From Drosophila miranda (Eukaryota; Arthropoda; Insecta; Diptera; Drosophilidae), in assembly GCF_003369915.1 (NCBI RefSeq), contig NC_046676.1, positions 18,024,001 through 18,088,000 on the forward strand: a DNA stretch of 64,000 nt. Reading direction: 5' to 3'. Position numbers and translations under genes: made by a program. How positions within the stretch are numbered: position 1 is the first letter of the stretch; the number at the start of each line of letters is the position of its first letter. The notes below the pieces were generated by a model. It was not told the origin of the DNA and ran no database searches. It was given only the letters and a program-made list of their open reading frames with translations. Positions 12,301-27,300 of the stretch are shown in pieces.

Positions 12301-15300
12301 GCGGCTCCGTCCGTCTGTCCGTTGGTCCGTCGGTTTGACGGTCCGTTTCCTACAAATTTGTCCATTCTATTGTTAAACAGCGAATGGAAATTAACTAAAT
12401 TGGAAGTGGAAATGCAATGATAATAAATTTGAGATACATTATTTTCCAGCTACTTCTATCGAAAATGTAATGTAAACTAATTAGTGATAAAAAAGCAGGG
12501 GACAAAGGGAGTGGGGAGTGGAGGGGGGAGAAAAACTGTCAACGGCAAATAAATTAAATATTTTACCTATACCAAGGCATTATTGTGGCACTCAGATAGA
12601 TAGTCGTCGTCTGTCTCCGAGTCGCCTCTGGCGACGGCGGTGTATTGAAAGCTATTAAAGTAAATTGCACTATCGCCCCCCTCTCTGGGGCCCACATCCA
12701 CATCCACCTCCACATCCACATCCATATCCACCGCCATTTGTATTGTTTGCGTTCTTGGAGTACTTCCAGTACGCGTAGTAGTTGTATCCGTATCTGACAC
12801 ATGTACAGCCCGCCAGCAGAGCAGCAGAGCAGAGAGGTCTAATTGCGATTTAATGTCTTTTGCTGAAAGTCGAGCTTCGCCTCGACCTGCAGTTGAGACG
12901 ATAACAGTAGCGTTTTATCAATGCTAGAATTAATGGAACTAACGTGTCCCTCAGAGACCACCATATGCATATTCACATATCGGTATATACTTGTATATAT
13001 ATCCATTAGCTGGATGTACTTCTGTATGAGTGCGAGTGCGAGTGGGGCTGTGTTTTCCCCACCATACATACATCCATCCATCCATCCATCCAGCCATTGG
13101 ATGTGACTTAATGCCTTCCAAGTGGAACACCTTATCGCTTCATGCTGATTTATGCGACGCCTATTACAGCCGCAGCCCACAGCCGCAGCCCATAGCCCGA
13201 GAATGCTTCCCCAGAAGCTCCCACTCCGATATTCAGATGAAATTCCATATCTTTTCCAGGAATTGTGGCTTTTGTTGCTTTTGATGGATGGATTCCTTTC
13301 CATTGTTTTCGGCTTGCACTGAAAACGCAACCAATTTCTACCAATGTTTTACCATAAATTTCCTTTAGGAAAAACGCTTCTAGATCATCGATTCATAATT
13401 CAGCTACGAGCATTAAATAACACTTTCTGTGAATATTTTATAGCTCTAAAATAAATTCTATCGACCCATCCCCGTAGTACACAACTTTGTTCGATTTGTA
13501 ATGCATAAAATAAATAAATTACAAACTTAAAATCGTTTTGGGGTGTGGATCCCCCAACTCACCAACCATCCATCCATCCATCCATCCATATTTTCGCATC
13601 CATTTGCAACTGTAACGACTGCAGAGGCAGCAGCAACAAAAAGCGGCACAAATTCGTTGTGCATTAATTAGACATTTTATAGGTGCAAGTTGGCATGGCC
13701 TGCATGTACCTGGTGCCTGGTGCATGGTGCCTGGTCCCTGCCATTGGGCAGACCAGACCAGACCACAATTATAATTGTTTGGGCCTGGTCAACACGAGAG
13801 TAGCGCAACAGAAAACCGCAACGCAAAAGGCAGTCCAGAAGACGAGAAGAGCACCCAGTGGAGCGTCCCGTCCTTACGTGTATTTCGCATGGCTTCGATA
13901 ACTTACATTAATTTGATATATACACACAAACACACACACACAGACATAGAGGAGTGCGAGTACTCTCCAGTGAAGTAACCACTGACTCTTTGGCTAACTA
14001 CCAACCAACCCGTCACAGCCAGAGCTAGAGCCAAAGCCAGAGCCGTCAGAGCCAGGCCAAGTCAAGAGGCCACATCCCATGCATGCGAGAAGCGATCATA
14101 GCGCTCTCATTTCTCTCTCTAGCCACAGCCACAGCTACAGCCACATACATACTTGTGTATTCATGTATCTTTAAGCTTCGTACAAGATACAAGTAACATT
14201 CCCCCCTTCCCACCCTCCGTTTTTGAGTGTGCAACATTTTCGCTTGGTTCGCATTTTGCGCCAAACTTCAAAGAATTCCGAGAACTCTCTTTCTCTATGG
14301 TCGAGGCATTGTCTATGCCTTGGTTTTGGTTGCGTTTATGATTACACCCAAGCGACACCACCAGCAACAGCAACAGAAACAGCAACAACACTTGCCACTA
14401 CTCAGCCCAGGCGATGGATGGGGCAAGGCGATAAATGTTGTACACATATCTATATCTCCATACGAGGAGTACTCGTACCTGGGCTCCGACACCGTCTCTG
14501 AGCCCGACTCCGACTCCGCTTAGACTCTGGCTTACTTTGTGGAACGTTGCTCTGCTGCTGCTGCTGCTGCGTTGACTGTTGGCTGTGTTTAAATTGAAAA
14601 TTCCCGATTTGCACACAGTCACAGATGCGCTTAATTTGCACCTCTCCAAATGCATAAAAACCAAGAAGCCGTGATGGAGTACCAGTGCCAGTGCCAGTGC
14701 CAGTGCCCAGAGTGGCAAGTCCATGCTGTCGCTGTTGCTGGTTGCTGGAGATGCAGTTGCAGTTGCACTCTCGGCCATGCGTGGCGCACTTCTTGGCAAA
14801 GAGTCACGGCTGAAAATATTCACAGTTCGCTCTGACCACGACTCTCCCGGGGCAGGAGCGTACTCGGCTCTCGGCTCTGCCCTCTCTAGCGGCTCTGGAG
14901 CCCTGGAGCTATGGTGCCTGATTGCCGTTTTGCGGGTCTGCCATTGTTAATTTATTAAGTGGTTACCTTTGTTGTCACCCTCTCCGCCTGTCTGCCTGTC
15001 CGCCTGGAGGAAGTGGCTTTCAGTTGCTTTCAATTGAATTTGCCAGGCGTGCCTTGGCTAATGTGTTTTTCCGTGTGGCACGGGCCGCGAGGCAAGGTTG
15101 AGATAGAAACACCATAAACCAGAGTCAGAATCAGAGCTAGAGCTAGAGCTAGAGCCAGACTTAAATCAATGACCATTTGCTAAGTGCTGCCCACGCCACA
15201 GTCACAGTCACAGGAAAGAGATCTTTATATATGTGATTCTGATTCTGATTACGATTCTGCCGCCTTCGATCGGTGGACAAAGCGCTGCCCATTAGCGTCT

Positions 15301-18300
15301 CCCAGCGGGCGGCCAATTGTGGCGGCTTGTTGACATAAGCGCCGCCATCAATCCGCAATCCGCATTCGACTCAAACGTTTCCTCCTCTTCTCTCTGCCCG
15401 ACAGTCACATGGTGATCGAACGGACGACGAGATGCGCGACTGTGACTCCGTGGAGGGAGAGCATCATCAGCTGAGCGCCAAGGCGGCGATTGCTGCCAGA
15501 CTCAGTCACACAGCGGCCGGCGGAGGCGGAGGCCACAACTTTGCCAGTCCCGATCAGCAGACAGAACTGCCACTAAGGTGAGAGAGCTCCCCCACGCTTG
15601 GGTAGTGATTCCTAATCTCTATCGCTATCGCTATCGCTATCGTTGCAGCCATCACCATCAGCTGCCGCCAAATCATCCGCTCAATGCGCTGGGCAGCTTC
15701 ATGGGCATCGGGGGACTACATAGCATTCCAAATCTGCAGCACAGCGACGTCCTGGAGAAGCTCAAGATGCAGGTGCGCGACATGAAGGTGGGACTAATGG
15801 TGAGTGCATGAATGAGTGCCTGAGTGGCTGGCCGAATCAACGCCACGTTGCTGTTGCAGGAACAGGACTATGCGGCCGCCGCCCATGCGGCAGCCTTCGG
15901 GGCCAATATGCTGCCCACGACGATTAGCCCGGGCTTCACCCTGCCCCACAATTCGGTGGCAGCGGCAGCGGCAGCAGCCTCCTTTGGGCATGTGGCCTCG
16001 GCGCCCACCGCCAGCAATGGCGGCAGCTACAACGGGGGTGTCATGGGAGGAGGCACCACCACCACACCAAGTTCGGGCAGCAATCCAGCCACCAATGGAG
16101 GCAGCCACTCCGTTTCCAACAACAACAACAGTAGCAGCGGAGGAGGAGGAGGAGGTGGAGGAGCAGGACCAGGAGGAGGCACTGGCGGAGGACATCCCTT
16201 CTCGTTTGCATCGCCCACAGCAGTGGCAGGCGGTGGCGGCAAAGAAGGTTGGTATCGTGGCATCGCCACTCGAGGGGACTCCATTTGTGTTTAACTGTTG
16301 CACTCAGCCCGCCACTTTGCAGCTAATTCCGCATCGAACTCATCGACGTCCAGCGAGGCATCGAATTCATCGCAGCAGAATAATGGATGGAGCTTTGAAG
16401 AGCAGTACAAACAAGTCAGACAGGTTAGTACCCAGTACCCAGTCCCCAGTCCCCAGTACCCAGTACCTAGTCCCCAGTCCTCAGTCTTAGCCCCAGACCT
16501 AGTCATAGTCCCTCCTGTCAGTCAATTGAATTCGACAGAAACTCTCTCACTGCAAACAAGATGCAGGCAAAACTATCAATTAACGGCTAATAGCAAACGC
16601 ATCGGGCTCTCGGGCGCTGGCAGGCAGGCAGGAGCCAAGCTGTGAGCCACGCAGGAGAGCATAAGCAGACGCAGGAGGCATGCCAACTGGACAGCAAGCA
16701 GCAGCATCATCTTCTCGTCATCTCCTGGGGAAAGAAACCAGTTAAAAGGCCAGTTATGATCTCGTTTCGAGGCTGCTCTGCTCTGCTCTGCTCTGTACTG
16801 CTATCTGCTGCTTAGTGCCGCCTTGAGGCGTTCCACTCGATAGTTCCGGTTTGCAATTGAGCAATTAATGAAGCCCATCTCTTAAGGGCGTTAATTTGGT
16901 GAGAAAATAGCTAGTTTACCCCCCACTTCTAGTGCTCTCCCCTCCCTCTACCGTTCTGTGTGCGGTCCGATCCAGATGCTGACCAAGATGAGCAATTAGG
17001 CCCGAAAACTTGTGCGCCGCTTTGCCGCTTTTGGGGTCGATTCGGGGCGAGTGCGAGTTCGAGTGCGAGTCGAGATCTGAGGCGAGAGGAGAAGTGCACA
17101 ATTTTTTGGTCATTAAATTGTGGTTGCCAAAAATGTGTGCGAGTGTAGCCGTAGCCGTAGCCGTAGCTGTATCCGTATCTGTGTCTGTTGCGTCGTGTGA
17201 ACCTCAACAGCTTTTGGTTCGGCTCGGGTTGGCCATAAAAACGGAATTTCGATTAACTTTAAATGCACACACACAGACGACCACACAGTCCATCCGTCCT
17301 CCTCCCTTTTCAGAGCCATAGCGAGAGCTATCCATCAAACGGGTCCCGCATTCTCTATGCACTATAAAAACTTTGACCCTCGCAATGCACTGCAAAAGAT
17401 ACTTATGTATCTCTGTATCTGTATCTGTATCTACGCTTCACGCTTAACACCTTCGCTTACACCGTGTGTGAGGAGTGAGGCTAAGGCTTGAATGATGATG
17501 ATGTTTTTGCTGAAACCGGCTCCCCCTATACCCGCCAGCCACCCCCGCGGCCCCAATCGCAGCCGCCTCGATAGGTGAGGTGTTGGGCAAAATCCCTTGA
17601 AGCTGATATTCAAAATGGCCTGCCGTCTGCCTTCTCCTTCATTAATTGTGAAAAACGGAATGAAATGAGGCGAAACGTTAATTACGTTAATTGAACAGAT
17701 TGGCCAGCACAGGGCGACTATGAAGAGACCATTTTGAAAGAGAGAATCTCACAGATACACACAGAGATACTCTTATGTATCTGCGAACACTATCCGCCAT
17801 TCGCCATAGCATCGCAAGTCAGATTCTGCTCTGATTTTAGCCGTGTAGCAGTCTCCCTGGCTCTCCGCATCCCCTCCCCAGTGGTCTGTGCTTTGCGCCA
17901 TCCGTCAGTCAGCCATCTATCCATCCCATCCCATCCCATCCATCCATCTATCCATCTCGTATCTATCTTTCTATCCATCCATCCATCTATCCGCAGACGA
18001 AGACGACGAAAACAACAACTAAAATAAATAAAAATATTATTTTTGGTACATTTCGCTCCTCGTTTCTTGTACTAACGAATATTATATAGTTCTTCGTTTG
18101 GCGCTGTTCCACTCTGCTATGCTCCGCTCTGCCCTGCTCTGCTCTGCTCTCATTAATCAATGTCAATTATCTGTACATACTGAATAATTATGTTTAATTA
18201 TAGACCCCGTCTAAAGCATTTTCCAATATTATTTTTATTCTATTTCTTTGTACTTTAATTCTGAAAAAATAAACCATGCTCGTACCTCCTACCTCTATAG

Positions 18301-21300
18301 AAGAATTCATATTCTATTTACTGTATTGGGGAGATTGTGGAATTTCCTTTCAATACGCAACCTTTTTTTCTTTTTTTTTTGGCGCGTGTTCTTTGCAATT
18401 AGTTGGAGATCTTAGTCATCGGAAACGTTCTAAAAGTTATATTGGAGTTTGAAGAACTATTCTAATGGACTAATGATAGAATTTCGAAGAATACGCAAAG
18501 AATTCTTTGAGGCCAGAGCTTCTCTCAGATCTCCCTACCCATACTTTTCTCTTTTATAAAATATACTTTTGTATATTGAGTATCGTTAACCTTAAACGAA
18601 CTTCTATCAGCTCGGAAATGTCAAAAAGATACATCAAATATACGGAATTTAAAGATATGTTGTCTAAGATTGACATTAATTTGGTTCTTAAAAGCATTAA
18701 GCAGTTGAGGGGATACAGCCACATTCTTAACAAATTAAAAGAGCCAGCAAATGAAGTAGAATATAAAACTGAACAATCTGTTCAACACATTTTGAATAAT
18801 GAGTGTGAAATTCTTGAATAAATATGCAGCGCAACGCAACCTGCAGATGCATTCTCAATCTGTATCTGTACATCTGTATCTGTGTGTGGCTGTGGGTGTA
18901 TGTGTGTAAGTGGCTCGATGCAGCAGGATAACACTTATGATTCCTGCAACGGGATCTGTGTCCAACTATACGAATATAAAATTTTAATGTTTCCATTGGA
19001 AAGGAAACCTTTTGCTGTTGCTTTTCTCTGTATCTGATAGTTATAAATTACACCCACACACGTACAGAAAACGCAGAGGGCTGGCACCGAAAAATTGATC
19101 TGCTGGCGAAAATGCATTTGAAGCATTTCCTAGAATCAAGGATTCAAATTTCAAGCAGTCGGTCGTCGTCGTCTGCGCGAGGGATTTGTTAGGTTAGGTA
19201 CTAAGTCCAGGCGACAAATAAGTGAGATTATTTTTATAACCCAAGCCCAAGCCCGAACCCATACCCACACCCAAAAGCAGGCCCGAAAGGATCGTATGTT
19301 GTACGAGTATGTGCTGCTCAACATGTGTCCGTTTGGAAGGACATGCAGCAGCCAGCACAGCGGCGGCTTCGATAGTTATAAAAACGATTATGATTGGTCT
19401 ACAAACTCCTGTTTAGGGGATAGACAGAATTCATGTATTTTCCGCTTTATTGCTTTATTGCCTGCGGATTTGTGAGATGAGATACATGCACGAGTATATG
19501 GTAGCGCTTAACGGTTCTGCGGCTGCTGTGATGCAAGCCAGGGATCGGATCGGTTCGGAACGGAACGGATAGTGGCAGGTTTTCCAACAACCCTTGTGTG
19601 TGTGTGTGTGTGCGTGTGCGATGGAAAGCGGGACTTCATTTTATGATTATTAATACAAAATACCCCAGACAAGCAGGCAGGCACACAGATACCCATGTGT
19701 GCCTCTCTGTGTGCGTGTGAGTGCAACAACAGCATCGACGGCATTGACAGCGACAGCAGCGGCGGCAGCAGCATCTCAATCGAGACTCCTGCCATATTTT
19801 TAGTTGATAAACGACCTTTGATGGCGTTGCATCGTCGCGTTGATCAATGTCCCTCTCGTCTGGTATAAAAACTTGATTTTCTGTATATAAATCGATCGTC
19901 CAGTGATCTCGGGAATTGCAAACAAGTGAACCGTGACCTGACCGTGTTGTCTGCCAATCAAATAACCCCCCCATCGAGCTCAACAAGTGCGATTAAAATG
20001 CTCATTTCGGAAGATCAAATACAGGAGGTACATACATAAATACGAGTATCCCCAAAACCCCACTAGATACCAGATATATCTCCAGCTTGAAGTGCAGCTT
20101 AAATTCCAGTGAATCAGATCGAAAAAAAGATCTGAGCAAATCGGTTAACAACTTTCCAGTCTGAGACTTCAATCAATTTATTTCTGTTCCTTTTTTTGGT
20201 TTTTTTTTTTCATTTTTGTCCGACTCGACTCTCAGCACAAAGAAGTATTAGAGAATAAATATAAATGTGCATATATTCGTATCTGTTGGATACAGATACA
20301 GTGGTGGTGCTGCTATAGCTCTTGTGGGCGTCGTGCATCATAAAAAATATATCCCCAGCCACTTTTTTTTGGGAAGCAGGCGGCAGGCGGCAGGAGGCAG
20401 GCATCAGCCTCGTCTCAGAGTCGTCAGAGCCAGCCACAGTCTGTGGCACGGAGAGCGGCTCTGGGGCTGACTTGGTTTTAAATCATTTATGCGAAGTTAA
20501 GGAAGCAACGAAAGCGTGGAGTGAAGGGGTACAGCAGGGTACACAGGTACACAGACGGTGGAGGAGCCAAAGGAGGCAGTTCATCATTCGCATTGACTTA
20601 GAATGTGCACCACGGATAGAAGAGATCTCTGGTCTCTGGATCTCTGTTTCTGTATCTGTGTACCCCCCTCTTTGCGGAGTGTATTGCTGCTGATGCTGCA
20701 GTAGGCGGAAAGTATGATGAATTCCGAATTTGATGAGTTCACTCCGATGTTGTCATTAATTTTGAACATACTCGTACTCGTAGTTGGAGCTGCTGCAGCT
20801 AAACCCAAAGCCAGGGCTTTTGGCTAGTTTAAGACTTTCCTTTTGCAGAAGATGCCAGCCAGCCAGTCGCGGTTCCTGGTGGCAAAGGTCAAAGCATGAG
20901 CCTCGGGAGAACCCCGAGTCTTCCCCAGTCTCTCGGTGGAAACGTAGATGATAAATAATAACGAATAGATGGCAGATACATATGTATCTGTATGTCTATC
21001 TGCCTATCTGTATGTATCTCTAGCCCTATCTTTATCACCTAATTATCCATTGTACTCGCACTCTTCCCTTGTTCCCTTTTTCCTTTGACCTTTTCTATTA
21101 TACTTCACGCTCATTGAGTGCCTCACTCTCGAAACGAGGCCAGAAATGGAGGTTAGGGGAATGTTTCTTTATCAACCCCCAGCAAACAAACCACCGAGAG
21201 AACGGCGGCACTCACAGAGAGAGAGTGAGCGAGAACGAGAATTAAAGGCGCAACACGCGCCCCTGTCAACAGCCACATCCACAGCCAAACACATCAACAT

Positions 21301-24300
21301 CTATCTATTGTTGTCCCAACATTCATCCCAAACAAAAGGGCAAAAGCGGGCCAAACGCCATTTTGTGCGAAACCATTGGCCAAAGGAGTCAAGTTGTTTG
21401 TTGTTGCCACCCATTGTTGCATACTGCCCATTGTATCCATATTATAAGGTTATTATAACACTCTCTGTACGTCTTCCCCTCCTCTGTACTTTCAGCTCTA
21501 CGAAATCAATGACGATCCCAAGCGCAAGGAGTTCCTCGATGATCTGTTCTCGTTTATGCAAAAGCGCGGTAAGTTGCAAGCTACAGCAGGGGGGAAATAG
21601 GTGGAAAAGGGGGCCTGGCCTGGGAGGGTAGGGTAGGGGGCTATCCAGATTGTGGTTTGGGGCACCATTTGCATATCCCTGGCCTGGCCAGGTCTGGCAA
21701 TGATGACAGACTGCTGACTCAGCCAGCCAAGTGTTTTTGGGCTCACTCAAATTATGTTAATTGAATAAATTTCTCGGCACTTTGACGTTTGATTTTGAAG
21801 CTTGGGGCCGAAAAGGGGAGCCATTAAAATATGCAGAAATTCTAGTGAAAGAAACCCATCAAGAGCAACAGAGAGTGGGAGAGGGAGAGAGGGAAGGATG
21901 GCAGCAGCAGCAGCAGCAGCAGAGAAATCGTTATGCGGATGACTTTTTGTCATTTTGTCACTTCAAATTACTGTCAAACTCACACACACAGTTCCTCAAG
22001 GGAAAGGGGTATGTGATGCGGCGTGGGGCATGGGGGTGTTTATGCACCATATGCATATTGGTACTTAAATTTCGAAGGCGACTCTGGCCGCTGCAATCGG
22101 AGCAAATGCCTATTTATAAGCCAGGCCAGCCTTCGAGCAAGCGCATGCTTTCCTGTACTTTTGTCATTAATTATGAGAGCATTACCGAAAATGCATCGGA
22201 AATCTGTGGCAGAACACGCACACACACATATAGCAGCTTGTCGTGACTGTACTTGCTTAATAAATCTCACTGCCTGTTCCTTGCGGCGTCCTTTTCGCCT
22301 GAAAATGGAATCACAATTCTTGTGATTTTGTGACTTTTGTGCGATGGTATTGTACCTCGACTCGACTCGACTGTCGAGTGTTTGTTGCAATCGCCTGACT
22401 GACTGACGACTTGAGAGTGCATTAAATTTGTTTGTATTTGCATATCGTAGGAATTGAGTAGGGCCCGGCCCTATCCGCAGACGATACTCTTTGTAGGGCG
22501 ACAGAGAGAGGGGTTTCTATATGTCCATGAATTGTATTTCGTAGTTTAACTTTGCATTTATTTAATGAGTGAAGGTTTCTTATATGAGGTAGGATACAAG
22601 ATGATCATTAGCAATGGGAACTAGATGTAGCACAGGGAACTCTCAAGCAAAGAGAGTATCTTTCGTGTGTGTTTCGCACACATGTGCGAATCTGAGGCGA
22701 ATGATAGTCTGTTATGTTGAGGCCTGAGCTTGACTTAGCCCCGGATGCAATTATTTATTTATTTTATCTAATTTCGTATGCATTTCATAAAATATATAAA
22801 AATATCTATGTATCTATGAGTGTGTGCTATGGTGTGTGTGTGTGTGTGAGTGTAGAGCATCTCTAGTGCTTGACAACTTAATGGATTTTAATCTGTCACA
22901 TGCGTTCAAGTTTTGACATATGCATGCCCCGGCGACGCGGTCACTGGTAGCAAACAGAAGGGAGCGGGAACGGGAACGGGAACGGGAACGGGAGCTCCCA
23001 CTGCGGGGCACTGCCACACTACGGACTGACTGTCTAAGATGTCGTCTGCCATGAGAAGGAAGCGCCGAAAATGCGACTCACTTCTGGGGCAAAAAACAAA
23101 GAGGAAAAGCGGAATAGCGGAAAATAAAGAGTCGAGTGTATTCCTCAGATATAGAATGTATTCAATGTATAGCAAAGCATGTCTATAACCAAAATGATAT
23201 TGTACAATTGTACAACTAACTAGCGGAAAGGAAAGGCAACTATGGCGGCTATAGTGCCGGGGGGAATGTGGATCGGTTGTGTTGATGCCGTGAGATGTTT
23301 GGGCACCGAAGAGCGGCGCAATTCTTAATTAAAAGACGTCAATCACTTATCAACGCTGACGCTATTTCTGGGATCGCTGGGAGCCCAGACCCCAGAGCTC
23401 AGACACGTCCTCATCCTCATCCGTCCCCGAGGCAGATCGAGTGAATCAGTTGTCAGGCCATGGGATCGACGCCCACTGCCCCTCTCTCTCGCCCCCTATG
23501 CGATGTAGATGCGACGGTGGCGTTATGATTTCAGACTCGATCAAATTTCCTTTAATTTCCATTAAAAACCGCCTGACATCTAGGAAAACAAATGCACAAC
23601 CGGATAAATAAATAAATTTTGCCCCTAAAAGAGTTTTTGCCTGAAAGCCACCGAAAGGGAAAAAAAAAAAGAAAAGAGGAAGATTTTGAAGAAAAAGTTG
23701 CCAAGAAAAATAATAATAAGTCGGCAGTCGGGAGGAGTCGACTGTGGCAGCATGTGCGTGTCAGGGATAGGACTCGGGATCGGGATCGGAATCGGAATCC
23801 CCCAGAGAGGAATTCAAATCCAGCCCCCAAGGCGACCACCGATCGACTATGAGTCCGAGAGTTTAATGATCGCTCGATTCGAGGCGAGTGCCGGCAGCAG
23901 AGTTAATCATTAAATTGCCATTGATTATGTGGATGATTCGTTTTTTTTGTTTTTGTTTTGTTTGTGTGCTGTGGCTGTGGCTCGTGTGCTCTGATCGATT
24001 CCAATCACTTTTTTGCTTGGATTGCCGATTGGCGGCTGGCTGGCAGCTCTTCATTTATTTTGTATTACTCGTCGTACGATATTCCTTTTTGATCCGAGTC
24101 GATCGCATCCCCCATCACCATACGCTCCTCACGCGCCCAATTTGTTTATATGCATAAAAAACAAAACGTATTTTCATTCAATCAACACGTCCATCAACGA
24201 GTTTGATTGATTCCTCTCGGGCTCATAAAACAGAAAATGGAAAAGAAACTAAACTCGATCGATCCTCTGCCGCATGCCGCATGCAGCATGCAGCATTCAG

Positions 24301-27300
24301 CAGTATTTGGGTAAGGGGGATGGGATTTGGGATCATAAAAAAGGAAAGGAGGAGGCAGGGCCCGGCCGCTTTATACAAATTCAAATTACTCACGTACGGA
24401 GGCAGCAATTATGCAAGTTGATTTGTTTTTTATATGTTAAATGCGCTACCCTTTAAGCGGGACAGTCCATCGATAATCGACATTTGTTGGAACTATTTCA
24501 AGACCGATCATCAGAATATTCCAGTACTGAAAAACAAACCAAATTTAGGGATAAGTTCTCTTCAAAATCATAGACATCATATTTGATACACTCAAACACC
24601 TTGAATTGAATATTGTAGCGCACACAAATAAAAAGAATAGGTGAGAAAGAGCACGTGGAAATTTCGAATAATACAATTTCAATACGAAATTGAAGCGAAT
24701 GAATGCCAATGTGGATGATGATGATTAGCCGCCATAAACAGATCAACATATGTACAAACATCATGTTGTATCCAGTCATAGGTATATACAGACAGAAAGT
24801 AGACCTATATTTACATACATACATGTACATGGGGGATCGGGCAACAATTAGGATTTATTTCTGTTTTTATCGGCTTCGGTCTTTTGAGCACTTTTAAGCC
24901 TGCTACGGCGGGAGCTACAAGTGTTAATTGCTTCGTGATCAATGGCTGATGGTGAGGGGAGAGTGGGGAAAGGAAGGAAATCTACTCTATTGGGCAGATA
25001 AATCTATTTTATAGATATTTTAATCGTGTTTTTCTTATTGGTGCATTTAACGAGCGCATTGGAAAACATTTACAAGTGCAAGAACAAGTTTTTAGTGCGC
25101 AAACAAACAAATCGGAATCGTAGGCCCACAAAATCTGAATACGCATACCTATATCTCACTCTCTCTTTCTGTTTTCTGCAGGCACGCCCATCAATCGGCT
25201 GCCCATTATGGCCAAGTCCGTGCTGGATCTCTACGAGCTGTACAATCTGGTGATTGCGCGCGGCGGCCTCGTCGATGTGATCAACAAGAAGCTGTGGCAG
25301 GAGATCATCAAGGGACTGCATCTGCCGTCGAGCATCACCAGTGCAGCGTTCACCCTGCGGACCCAGTAAGTGGACACCTTGTGGCATCATCAGCACCTTT
25401 CCCCCCCCCATTCCCCATATGCGTCTTGGCCTGGCCAGAAACTATGCCCAAGACAAACACAAACAGATGAGGGGGCAAACAGAAACGGACAATCAAACAG
25501 TGCAACGTCCAGAGTCCCGCGTCCACGACTTGATAGCCGATCAAGCAGCAATCGATCAGCGAGTCTCAGTTTCGCTCCCTCTCTCTCTCTCTCCCTGTTG
25601 CTTCTCGTATCTATCCCTCTCTCTTGCTCGAGTACAAGTATCTGGTGGATTGCGATTTGTTTGCCTGTCGCTTTCGTATTTACACGATAATTCAACTTAA
25701 ATGCCCGACAGGACAACATCAACCTGAAGTTTCGAGTGTCCCCGTACCCCGTACCCCATCCCCCATCCACATCCACATTCCCTGCTATGCCTGGTCCCTG
25801 CTCCCTCTGGATAGTTGCTGTTAGGCCATGTTTGCCGAGCTTATTAATAATTTTATGCATCTTGCAGATACATGAAGTATCTGTACCCGTACGAGTGCGA
25901 GAAGAAGAACCTAAGCACACCGGCCGAGCTGCAGGCGGCCATCGATGGCAATCGGCGCGAAGGACGCCGCTCCAGCTACGGCCAGTACGAGGCCATGCAC
26001 AACCAGATGCCCCTGGTGAGTACACCTCAACCACATGGTATAGCTTCTTATGCTCCGGATGCTAATGTTCCACTGATTGGACAGACGCCCATTTCGCGCC
26101 CCTCTCTGCCGGGTGGCATGCAGCAGATGTCGCCGCTGGCTTTGGTCACCCATGCGGCAGTGGCTAACAATCAGCAGGCCCAGGCAGCAGCCGCCGCCGC
26201 GGCCGCACATCATCGACTGATGGGTGCCCCAGGATTCGGCCAGATGCCCAATCTCGTCAAGCAGGAGATCGAGAGCCGCATGATGGAGTATCTGCAGCTG
26301 ATCCAGGCCAAGAAGGATCAGGGCATGGCGCCAGTCCTGGGCGCCACACATCCCCACCAGCAGCACCAACACCAACACCAGCAGCAGCAGCCACCGCCAC
26401 AGCAGCAGCAACATCTCCTCCAGCAACAACAGCAGCAGCAGCAGCGGCAGCGATCACAGAGTCCGGACATCAGCAAGCACGATGCGCTCAGCGCACAGGT
26501 GGCACTCTGGCACATGTACCACAACAACAACAGTCCACCGGGATCGGCACACACCTCCCCGCAGCAACGGTAAGAATCCAAATTGAGTGTAGAGTGTCGC
26601 CATCTGCACTGAATCTAGCTCACTGTAATAGCGCCATCTACATGCCATACAAAAATACCTACCCAAGACATTAACCCTATATAACATATAACATTTTTCT
26701 CTCCATTACAGCGAAGCCCTAAACCTCTCAGACTCTCCACCGAATCTCACAAATATCAAAAGAGAACGCGAACGAGAGCCTACGCCAGAGCCCGTGGAGC
26801 AGGACGACGGACCGCACCACCCCCCGCCTGCTAAGCGAGGAGGCAGCAGCCTCCTGCCGCCCGGTTTCCCCGCCAATTTCTATCTGAATCCACACAACAT
26901 GGCCGCCGTGGCGGCGGCAGCGGGCTTCCATCATCAGGCGAACAGCGGCCATGGAGGACACCTGCACCAGCAGGACGCCGTCTCCGAGGGGGAGCCCGAG
27001 GATGAGTACGGCCATGCAGAGCACAACACCACGGGCAACTCCTCGTCCATGCACGACGACGGCGAGGCCCAACAGATGAACGGACACCACCATCACCACC
27101 ATCAGAGCCATCAGCTGGACAAGTCGGATGACTCGGCCATCGAAAACTCGCCCAGCACATCCACCACCACCGCCTCGGTGGGGCATCGCCACAGTTCGCC
27201 GGTGTCCACCAAGAAGAAGAGCGGCAAGGCGGCCCAGGCCAGTGCCAAGGATCAGCCGGAGGAGAAGTGTGGCGGTAGCTCTAAAATGAATCCACTGGAT

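Larger units (their letters stand above)
6417..15404 (+). other. retn intron 1 (about 9 kb)
   Basis: Donor GTAAGA at 6417 and acceptor CCCGACAG ending at 15404. It contains no convincing coding frame. It holds (GTT/GCT)n at 9210-9236, (GT)n near 11000-11040, two GTATCTGNCAGATAC palindromes 250 bp apart (10936-10950, 11185-11199), (CATC)n at 13071-13092 and 13565-13589, and a CCAGTG repeat at 14681-14708. A first intron this long in a developmental regulator usually holds enhancers; none is identified here. Confidence 0.75.
16424..21495 (+). other. retn intron 5 (about 5 kb)
   Basis: Donor GTTAGT at 16424 and acceptor TTTCAG ending at 21495. It holds the nested frame at 18618-18821, many dispersed GTATCTG/CAGATAC motifs (including the 18-bp palindrome at 20973-20990), a poly-T tract near 18366-18380, and (GT)n near 19595. 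I see no other gene. Confidence 0.7.

Noticed and set aside
24498..24830. 110-codon minus-strand frame in retn intron 6
   Set aside because: AT-rich, hydrophobic and Tyr/Ile-biased with no promoter, motif or splice support; likely chance.
26728..27192. Long minus-strand frames opposite retn exon 10
   Set aside because: Shadows of the GC-rich coding exon on the other strand; the + strand reading matches Retn.
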